Of a stretch of DNA of 6,096 bases, positions 1 to 4,949 are shown piece after piece (the stretch's first letter is position 1; each line of letters begins with the position of its first letter). The position numbers and the translations under genes were made by a program. The DNA is from an uncultured Ruminococcus sp. (GTDB lineage: Bacteria; Bacillota; Clostridia; Oscillospirales; Ruminococcaceae). The stretch is taken from positions 1-6,096 of the forward strand of contig CAMNFW010000134.1 of assembly GCA_946537565.1 (NCBI GenBank), given 5' to 3'. A model generated the notes under the pieces. The model ran no database searches. It worked only from the letters and a program-made list of their open reading frames with translations, and had not been told where the DNA came from.

Positions 1-1206
1 TTCATAAAGGCTGTTCCGAGAATGTCAAGGTATATGCAGGGCAGCACGAATATATATAATATCTATCTGCGGTATATAGCTCCGGAGGATATTTATGTGT
101 ATTCAGTGGACGAGGTTTTTATTGATGCGACAGCTTATCTTGATACTTACAAGCTCACTGCCCATGAATTCACAGTCAAGCTGATACATGAAGTTCTTGA
201 TGAAACAGGTATAACCGCAACTGCTGGAATTGGTACGAATCTGTATCTATGCAAGGTGGCAATGGACATTGTTGCAAAGCATATGCCGGCTGATAAGGAT
301 GGAGTGAGGATAGCTGAGCTTGACGAATACTCTTATCGCCGCAGGCTCTGGGCACACAAGCCAATAACTGATTTCTGGCGGGTGGGCAAAGGCACTGCAC
401 GAAAACTGGAACAATACGGAATGTATACCATGGGAGATGTGGCAAGGTGTTCGATGGGTGAGAAGTATGAACGCAGGAATGAAGATCTGCTGTATAAGCT
501 TTTCGGGAAAAATGCGGAATATCTTATAGATCATGCCTGGGGCTGGGAGCCGTGTACAATGAAGGCAATAAAGTCCTACCGTCCGAGAAATACCAGTATC
601 AGCTCAGGTCAGGTACTGCACTGTCCCTATGAATACGAAGGCGGTAAGCTGATAGCAAGGGAGATGACTGAACTGCTGGTGCTTGATCTTGTGGAAAAGG
701 GAATGCTCTCATCTCAGGCAGTCCTGACTGTGGGATATGATATTGAAAATCTCAGCGACAAGGGAAGGACAATAAATTTTACAGGCAGTACAGTCATAGA
801 TCACTATGGACGGCGAGTTCCGGAGTCTGCACATGGTTCTGTAAATTTTGGCAGCTTTACTTCATCTTCAAAAATAATAACAGATTCAGTAGCCGGTCTT
901 TTTGAACGAATTACCGATCATTCAATGCTGATAAGAAGAATAACCATAGCCCTGACTCATCTGATACCGGAGGATCAGCGCCCTGAACAAGAAGAGATCC
1001 AGCTGAGCTTCTTTGCTGACAATGAAGCTGTTATTCAGAAAAAAGAAAAAGAACAGCATCGCCTTGCCCGTGAAAAAAAGCTCCAGCTGACGATGATAGA
1101 GCTTAAAAAAAAGTTCGGCAGGAATGCAGTTCTTAAGGGAATGAATCTTGAAGAAGGAGCGACCTCTATCCAGCGAAATGAGCAGGTAGGCGGTCATAAG
1201 GCATAA
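1..1206 (+). CDS. Y-family translesion DNA polymerase (UmuC/UvrX-like), 5' end outside window
   Basis: The reading frame is open from base 1 (first residues FIKAVPRM), so the gene starts upstream; 401 residues are visible and stop at TAA 1204-1206. The family copies damaged DNA, usually under SOS control. Visible landmarks, numbered from base 1: the palm motif YSVDEVFID at about 34-42, carrying the catalytic Asp-Glu pair; the ATAGIGTNLYLCKVA block at 73-87, typical of the palm; a helix-hairpin-helix-like VGKGTARKL thumb segment near 128-136; the little-finger domain at roughly 190-320; and QLSFF at 334-338 (bases 1000-1014), which matches the beta-clamp binding consensus. A Lys/Glu-rich helix and the KGMNLEEGAT block finish the protein. 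Clostridial relatives are, from memory, about 500 residues, so about 100 are missing, including the first catalytic Asp. It faces mnmA tail to tail. The subfamily name is less certain than the family; promoter and any SOS box are not in view. Confidence 0.93.
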   Translation, partial: FIKAVPRMSRYMQGSTNIYNIYLRYIAPEDIYVYSVDEVFIDATAYLDTYKLTAHEFTVKLIHEVLDETGITATAGIGTNLYLCKVAMDIVAKHMPADKDGVRIAELDEYSYRRRLWAHKPITDFWRVGKGTARKLEQYGMYTMGDVARCSMGEKYERRNEDLLYKLFGKNAEYLIDHAWGWEPCTMKAIKSYRPRNTSISSGQVLHCPYEYEGGKLIAREMTELLVLDLVEKGMLSSQAVLTVGYDIENLSDKGRTINFTGSTVIDHYGRRVPESAHGSVNFGSFTSSSKIITDSVAGLFERITDHSMLIRRITIALTHLIPEDQRPEQEEIQLSFFADNEAVIQKKEKEQHRLAREKKLQLTMIELKKKFGRNAVLKGMNLEEGATSIQRNEQVGGHKA

Positions 1207-1253
1207 AAAACAGCCTCCTGTGGGATACGGAATTTCTCCGTTTCATAGGAGGC
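1205..1253 (-). terminator. Hairpin terminator in the convergent gap (mainly for mnmA, possibly bidirectional)
   Basis: Arms GCCTCCT (1213-1219) and AGGAGGC (1247-1253) pair perfectly. The stem continues inward with mismatches through TG/CA to ACGGA (1226-1230... region) against TCCGT (1237-1241). On the minus strand the hairpin is followed, two bases on, by a run of six T (complement of 1205-1210), the classic intrinsic terminator arrangement for mnmA, whose stop lies at 1262. For the polymerase gene on the plus strand the same hairpin is followed only by ATTAATTAT, a weak U tract, so termination in that direction is less sure. The A/T run overlaps the polymerase stop codon. Confidence 0.8.
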
Positions 1254-1261
1254 ATTAATTA

Positions 1262-2335
1262 TCAGCGGATAGTTCCGCCGCCTACAACAATATCTCCGTC
1301 GTAGAATACAACAGCCTGACCGCTGGTGACAGCACGCTGCGGCTTATCAAATTCAACACGGTATGTATTGTTTTCATAGTACAGAAACGCAGGCTGTTCA
1401 GTCTGGGAATAGCGGGTCTTAGCGGTTATACGCATGGGGGAGGTTATTTCCGGAACCGATATAAGGTTCACATCATCAGCGGTAAGCACTGAGGTATAAA
1501 GATCACTTTCAACGCCGAGTGTAACGGTATTTTCGGAGATATTCTTGCTGACCACATAAGCCGGGTGACCAAGCGAGATACCGAGACCTTTACGCTGACC
1601 GACAGTGTAATTGATAATACCCTTGTGGGTGCCGAGGATATTTCCGTTGGTATCAACAAACGAGCCTGCCGGAACATCTGCACCGGTAAATTTTTTTATA
1701 AACTCAGCGTACTTGCCGTCGGGCACAAAGCATATATCCTGACTGTCAGGCTTTGAGGAATTGACAAGCCCTGCTTTCTCAGCGATCTGACGCACCTGAG
1801 ATTTTTCAAGACCGCCCAGCGGAAAGAGGGTATGAGCCAGCTGTTCCTGAGTTAAAGCGTAAAGCACATAAGTCTGGTCTTTGCTTTTGTCAGCCGGACG
1901 TTTCAGGAGATAGCGATGTCTGTCTTCATCATATTCCCGGACAGCATAATGACCGGTAGCGATATAATCATAATCCAGCTCCAATGCCCGGCGGAGCATT
2001 TTGTCGAATTTGCAGTGCCTGTTACATTCAATGCAAGGGTTAGGTGTACGTCCGGAAAGGTAGCTGTCAGCGAACTGCTGCATTACATACTGTCGGAAAT
2101 TGTCCTTGAAATTAAAGACGATATGTTCAAACCCCAGTCTATAGGCAACACTTCTTGCGTCCATGACATCTGAAAGGGCGCAGCAGGTTTTGCCTTCTTT
2201 TTCTGCCTGGACGATATCCTCATCTGAGAAGAGTTTAAGGGTAACGCCCATGACTTCATATCCCTGTTCTCTCAGGAGCAGGGCAGCGACAGAGCTGTCC
2301 ACACCGCCGCTCATGCCAACCATGACTTTTTTCAT
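1262..2335 (-). CDS. mnmA: tRNA-specific 2-thiouridylase MnmA
   Basis: MnmA is a cytosolic enzyme that adenylates and thiolates uridine 34 of tRNA-Lys, -Glu and -Gln, using ATP and a protein-bound persulfide from a cysteine desulfurase. The protein has 357 residues, the normal family length. The PP-loop ATP-binding motif SGGVDSS is at residues 9-15. The first catalytic cysteine is Cys101 in NPCIECN, and the second, persulfide-carrying cysteine is Cys202 in DSQDICF. KDQTYVLY (152-159) and VGQRKGLGI (245-253) are further family signatures, and the C-terminal beta-barrel ends in VVGGGTIR. I chose the ATG at 2335 rather than the in-frame ATG at 2359: it has AGAAGGA seven bases upstream and gives the usual MKKVMVGMSGG start. 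It is the last gene of the minus-strand cluster, 78 bases after the lipoprotein gene, with a hairpin in that gap. No convincing promoter of its own is visible, so co-transcription with upstream genes is likely. Confidence 0.97.
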   Translation of the reverse strand: MKKVMVGMSGGVDSSVAALLLREQGYEVMGVTLKLFSDEDIVQAEKEGKTCCALSDVMDARSVAYRLGFEHIVFNFKDNFRQYVMQQFADSYLSGRTPNPCIECNRHCKFDKMLRRALELDYDYIATGHYAVREYDEDRHRYLLKRPADKSKDQTYVLYALTQEQLAHTLFPLGGLEKSQVRQIAEKAGLVNSSKPDSQDICFVPDGKYAEFIKKFTGADVPAGSFVDTNGNILGTHKGIINYTVGQRKGLGISLGHPAYVVSKNISENTVTLGVESDLYTSVLTADDVNLISVPEITSPMRITAKTRYSQTEQPAFLYYENNTYRVEFDKPQRAVTSGQAVVFYDGDIVVGGGTIR

Positions 2336-2342
2336 ATCATTG

Positions 2343-2349
2343 TCCTTCT
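2343..2349 (-). promoter_or_regulatory. Shine-Dalgarno site of mnmA
   Basis: Minus-strand AGAAGGA sits seven bases before the ATG at 2335. It decides the start: the longer alternative from the ATG at 2359 has no comparable site and would add eight residues not typical of MnmA. Confidence 0.75.
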
Positions 2350-2365
2350 TTGAGATCATATTCTG

Positions 2366-2388
2366 AAAAGGGGGTGAACATCACCCCC
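2366..2388 (-). terminator. GC-rich hairpin with short T run between the lipoprotein gene and mnmA
   Basis: GGGGGTGA (2370-2377) and TCACCCCC (2381-2388) form a perfect 8-bp stem with a 3-base loop. On the minus strand it is followed directly by TTTT (complement of 2366-2369) and then CAGAATATG. It begins 25 bases after the lipoprotein stop codon and ends about 30 bases before the mnmA start. The stem is strong but the U tract is only four long, so partial termination, or 3'-end stabilisation of the upstream message, is as plausible as full termination. Confidence 0.55.
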
Positions 2389-2413
2389 ATGCCAATACTT
2401 TTTTGCAGATCAG

Positions 2414-3559
2414 TTATTCAGTTTTTTCCGGATCTTCTGGTTTTTCTTCATCATTGGATTCATCAGGTTTATCGGATCCATTGTCATCTTTATTATCCTC
2501 GTTGTTATTATCCTTGTTATCAGAAGACTCATCGCCGGATTCCTTATCCTGATCTTTATTTTCGTCCTTGTTATTGTCTTTGTTATCGTCCTTATTCACG
2601 TCTTTATCTTCTTCCTTGTTCTCTTCTTCACCCTTGTCTTCATCCTTGAAGAGTTCGGGGCGATTTTCCCGGAGCCATTTATCCTTTTCCTCGTCGGTAG
2701 AATAGTCAACGCCGGCAGATTCTTCATTTCCGCAGAGAACAACAGCCTGCTTATTCATTATCTCATAGATTTTCTGGAACTGTTCGATAGGATATTCAGT
2801 ATTTCCAACAAGAGGGTCAGCGGTATAAACAATACTCTTATCCATATCGTAGCCGTAGATAGTAACGCAGTGCTGGTACCAGTTGAAGTAAAAGTCCTCA
2901 CCGCAGCCAAGCTTAAAGGCGAGTGTAGGATAAGTTTCACGCATATCAATAGTAACCCAGACAATGACGGGTCTGCCCTGATCTATCTGATAAAAAAGAT
3001 CGGTAAAGTCGGTATCCGTGAGATCTTCAGCATACCAGTCCGAGGCGAGATAATCGAAATAATCCCCGGCAGTTTTGATAATGACCGGAGCATTGCAGCC
3101 GAAGCCGTTATCTGCATGAGGGTCACCGAGATATGCCTCATTCATGGTGTTGTAGCCATTATAATCAAGAGGGAGAAAAACATCAGCCATCTCAACCTTA
3201 TCCGCATCGAATCCGTAATAACGCAGGGTCTGGGTGAGGGAGGTTATTTCGCAACCTGTAGGAAGCTCAGGCTTCTGCATGACAGTTTCAAAGTCCAGTT
3301 TTTTGCTGCCTTTGGGTTTATAGTCAGAAGGTGCTGAGAAATTTACTTTAAGCTTTTCGGGAGCGCCAAAAGTAGTAGGTTCTGTAGGTACCTCAGTAGA
3401 AGCTGGGGCAGTAGTTTCAGCAGCAGTAGTCTGCTGAATGAGAGCATCCAGAGCGTCAGGTGAAATAACCGAGCCAGCCAGTTCGACTGTTTTTCCGCAG
3501 GAAGAAAGAATGACTGCGGATAATATGGCAGCAGCCGCCGCACAAAAATACTTCTTCAA
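2414..3559 (-). CDS. C39-like (papain-fold) cysteine peptidase, predicted lipoprotein with acidic low-complexity tail
   Basis: The protein has 381 residues from a TTG start. Residues 1-21 form a lipoprotein signal: Lys2-Lys3, a hydrophobic stretch, then lipobox LSSC with Cys21, so it should be anchored on the outer face of the cytoplasmic membrane. A Thr/Ala/Pro-rich linker follows (about 43-63). The catalytic domain (about 70-275) fits the C39_2/YvpB-like peptidase family: LPTGCEITSL with candidate nucleophile Cys103, GRPVIVWVT (195-203), candidate His230 in YQHCVTIYGYD, and Asp248 in TADPL. Residues 306-381 are a tail of almost only Asp, Glu, Lys and Asn. TTG is preferred because GGAG lies nine bases upstream, an in-frame stop blocks any extension, and the next Met (94) would lose the signal peptide. 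The gene follows tmcAL by 6 bases. Substrate and role are unknown; the family assignment is from motifs only. Besides a peptidase it could act as another papain-fold transferase or be wall-active. Confidence 0.85.
   Translation of the reverse strand: MKKYFCAAAAAILSAVILSSCGKTVELAGSVISPDALDALIQQTTAAETTAPASTEVPTEPTTFGAPEKLKVNFSAPSDYKPKGSKKLDFETVMQKPELPTGCEITSLTQTLRYYGFDADKVEMADVFLPLDYNGYNTMNEAYLGDPHADNGFGCNAPVIIKTAGDYFDYLASDWYAEDLTDTDFTDLFYQIDQGRPVIVWVTIDMRETYPTLAFKLGCGEDFYFNWYQHCVTIYGYDMDKSIVYTADPLVGNTEYPIEQFQKIYEIMNKQAVVLCGNEESAGVDYSTDEEKDKWLRENRPELFKDEDKGEEENKEEDKDVNKDDNKDNNKDENKDQDKESGDESSDNKDNNNEDNKDDNGSDKPDESNDEEKPEDPEKTE
2417..2644 (-). repeat. Low-complexity Asp/Glu/Lys/Asn coding tail of the C39-like lipoprotein
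   Basis: Residues 306-381 contain about 20 Asp, 16 Glu, 13 Lys and 13 Asn in 76 positions (my hand count), net charge about -23. The core is an imperfect alternation such as NKDDNKDNNKDENKDQDK. At DNA level this gives degenerate short repeats of GAY, AAR and AAY codons (seen on the plus strand as tccttgttat, gtctttgttatc and similar). It has no stop codons or frame breaks. It is expected to be disordered, and its length may vary between strains. Confidence 0.75.
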
Positions 3560-3565
3560 ATTAAT

Positions 3566-4759
3566 TTACTCCAAGTCTATCATAATTTTTGCCCTGAAAT
3601 CCTCACGGGCAGAGGTGACCGTATCAAGAGCGAGACCGAAGAGGTCGGAGGCACGGCCTTCAAGCTCAGCAAACCGCCTTGAGAAGCGGTTTTTTTCTGA
3701 GAGCTTAGCGAGGGAGGTGCCGAAGGGAATCCTTGCTTTGCCTTTAGCCCTTGCGAGGATCTCTCTGCCTCTGTCATTGAAGGCGAGGATTCTTCCATAG
3801 GGCGGCATATGAGTCATATCCTCTCTGGTTATTCCGAGAACAAGTGAGAGGAGTATGCGCCGGATACGAGCCATAGTATACCTTTTGGATTTAACGGTGT
3901 AGAGCAGTTCTTCAAGAGAATCTGCCATTCTTGCACCGTATATTCTGTTTTCAAGTCCTTGAGCTACATCGTTGATCTGAGCAATTTCCTGAACGGAAGA
4001 TGTCCTGACTTTATAGAGTATAACACGTTCAATTAAATCAAGCTTAGCTATTCTGCCGGACAGCTCTGCACGTTCGAGAGCATCTGCCCAGATATCCGGC
4101 ATATAGGCTTTTTTGTCGAAATCTTCTCCGGAGAGAAGCTTTTCTCTTATGAGAGAAGCACTGGCGAAACCGTCTTTAATATCTGAGCTGTCGTGGTCTG
4201 AACCCTTGCGGGAAATTGTGAAGGGTTTAATGTTAGTGCTTCTTAATGCACGGAGATATTCAATTGCGAGCATATTGTTAGGCTCTGAGATAATTGAAGC
4301 AGCAGAGGGATCGATACCGCTGACAACTGAGCTGAGGGCTCTTGGGTATGTATATCCCTTTTCCATGATACTGGTTATCTCATCAGCTTTTTCAGCAGCA
4401 GCTCTGTCGGTGATCTCCATAGCGGATATAAGCTTTTCCAGGTCACCGCATTCGCTGCCGAAGGAAAGCTCGTCCACAGCCATAAGTGAATCAAGCAGCC
4501 AGACAGCTCCGGAGGCAAAATTCTCCGCCGAAGAAAGACTGTACTGCACAGGCAGCTCTATTACAAGATCTGCGCCTGAACGGACTGCCAGCCTTGCACG
4601 CTCCAGCTTGTCGATAATTGCGGTTTCGCCCCGCTGGACGAAGCTGCCTGACATTACGGCAGCAATATGTGTTGCACCGCTGCGTCTTGTTTCCTGAATA
4701 TGATGAAGATGGCCATTGTGGAATGGATTGTATTCGCAAATAATACCGCTGACTTTCAT
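3566..4759 (-). CDS. tmcAL: tRNA(Met) cytidine acetate ligase TmcAL (YlbM, nucleotidyltransferase fold)
   Basis: TmcAL makes N4-acetylcytidine at position 34 of elongator tRNA-Met in the cytosol; the studied Bacillus subtilis enzyme uses ATP and free acetate through an acetyl-adenylate, unlike the acetyl-CoA-dependent TmcA. The protein has 397 residues, the normal length. The N-terminal block GIICEYNPFHNGHLHH carries the HxGH-type nucleotide-binding motif (HNGH, 14-17). MSGSFVQRGE (36-45), the SEPNNMLAIEYL region (158-169) and SKRYTMARIRR (291-301) are further family signatures. I chose the ATG at 4759 because AGAGG lies seven bases upstream and the product starts MKVSGIICEYNP, as in the family; the ATG at 4777 and TTG at 4786 in the same frame lack such a site. 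It is the first gene of the minus-strand cluster, divergent from ackA, and ends 6 bases before the lipoprotein gene in the same frame. All key motifs look intact. Confidence 0.95.
   Translation of the reverse strand: MKVSGIICEYNPFHNGHLHHIQETRRSGATHIAAVMSGSFVQRGETAIIDKLERARLAVRSGADLVIELPVQYSLSSAENFASGAVWLLDSLMAVDELSFGSECGDLEKLISAMEITDRAAAEKADEITSIMEKGYTYPRALSSVVSGIDPSAASIISEPNNMLAIEYLRALRSTNIKPFTISRKGSDHDSSDIKDGFASASLIREKLLSGEDFDKKAYMPDIWADALERAELSGRIAKLDLIERVILYKVRTSSVQEIAQINDVAQGLENRIYGARMADSLEELLYTVKSKRYTMARIRRILLSLVLGITREDMTHMPPYGRILAFNDRGREILARAKGKARIPFGTSLAKLSEKNRFSRRFAELEGRASDLFGLALDTVTSAREDFRAKIMIDLE
3569..3572 (-). promoter_or_regulatory. Shine-Dalgarno site of the lipoprotein gene, inside the end of tmcAL
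   Basis: Minus-strand GGAG is formed by the last two sense codons of tmcAL (TTG GAG), directly before its TAA stop, and lies nine bases before the TTG start at 3559. It is the main support for the TTG start and suggests translational coupling of the two genes. Confidence 0.7.
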
Positions 4760-4766
4760 TTTACTA

Positions 4767-4771
4767 CCTCT
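4767..4771 (-). promoter_or_regulatory. Shine-Dalgarno site of tmcAL
   Basis: Minus-strand AGAGG, seven bases before the ATG at 4759, selects this start over two in-frame codons further upstream (ATG 4777, TTG 4786). Confidence 0.75.
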
Positions 4772-4853
4772 TTTCATAAATTTCAATGGATTTCAGAAAA
4801 TTTTCATTAACTTTACATAATATTCTCAGTTTTCGGCATAGTTTTGTTGGAAT

Positions 4854-4874
4854 TTTACATTGCCGTAAATTTAC
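4854..4874. repeat. Overlapping small palindromes in the divergent ackA/tmcAL region
   Basis: GTAAATTTAC (4865-4874) is a perfect 10-base palindrome, and its left half also pairs with TTTAC at 4854-4858 across a 6-base spacer. TTTAC or its complement GTAAA also occurs at 4812-4816 and 4919-4923. This could be a binding site for a dimeric regulator, but short AT-rich palindromes arise easily by chance in such sequence. Confidence 0.35.
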
Positions 4875-4898
4875 AAAAAAGACTTGAAATTTTTTCAA
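4870..4898 (-). promoter_or_regulatory. Possible promoter of the tmcAL cluster (weak)
   Basis: On the minus strand TTGAAA (complement of 4893-4898), a 17-base spacer and TGTAAA (complement of 4870-4875) would give a promoter with a leader of about 100 bases. The -35 matches well but the -10 matches only four of six positions. I saw no better candidate closer to the gene; a TATTAT at 4822-4817 lacks a -35. The intergenic region must nevertheless drive tmcAL unless the gene is read from further right, which the divergent ackA makes unlikely. Confidence 0.25.
4884..4898. repeat. Inverted repeat TTGAAA-TTT-TTTCAA over the ackA -35 box
   Basis: Perfect 6-base arms with a 3-base centre. The left arm is the ackA -35 element; the right arm, read on the minus strand, is also TTGAAA and could serve as -35 for tmcAL. 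It may be an operator, two back-to-back -35 boxes, or chance. Confidence 0.4.
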
Positions 4899-4911
4899 AA
4901 TAGTATATAAT
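4884..4911 (+). promoter_or_regulatory. Sigma-A-type promoter of ackA
   Basis: TTGAAA (-35, 4884-4889), a 16-base spacer and TATAAT (-10, 4906-4911) lie in an AT-rich stretch. Transcription would start near 4918, leaving a leader of about 30 bases before the ATG. A second TATAAT at 4911-4916 has too long a spacer (21 bases). I looked for a CcpA-type cre site, since ackA is activated by CcpA in Bacillus, and saw none by eye. Confidence 0.7.
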
Positions 4912-4933
4912 ATAATATGTAAATACTTTTTTG

Positions 4934-4939
4934 AAAGGA
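4934..4939 (+). promoter_or_regulatory. Shine-Dalgarno site of ackA
   Basis: AAAGGA lies ten bases before the ATG at 4950, a slightly long but acceptable spacing; it fixes the start that gives the family-typical N-terminus MIILVVNAGSSS. Confidence 0.7.
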
Positions 4940-4949
4940 ATTTAAACCT

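Noticed and set aside
2335..2359. Longer mnmA start at ATG 2359
   Set aside because: Adds eight residues outside the family's usual N-terminus and lacks a Shine-Dalgarno site, while the ATG at 2335 has one at ideal spacing.
1438..3250. GGGAGGTTATTTC occurs at 1438-1450 and again at 3238-3250
   Set aside because: Both copies are antisense to the codons for Glu-Ile-Thr-Ser in two different genes; a 13-base chance match with no extended similarity.
2870..3337. 155-codon open frame on the plus strand inside the lipoprotein gene
   Set aside because: Antisense to the conserved catalytic domain, with no motif or start signal of its own.
4113..4697. 194-codon open frame on the plus strand inside tmcAL
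   Set aside because: It lies fully antisense to a well-supported gene, its Ser/Leu/Ile-rich product has no recognisable motif, and there is no good ribosome site; it is a shadow of the tmcAL codons.
4760..4949. Searched the long leader region for a riboswitch, T-box or cre site
   Set aside because: No T-box core, no GC-rich stems or terminator/antiterminator pair, and no cre-like TGWAANCG word could be seen by eye.
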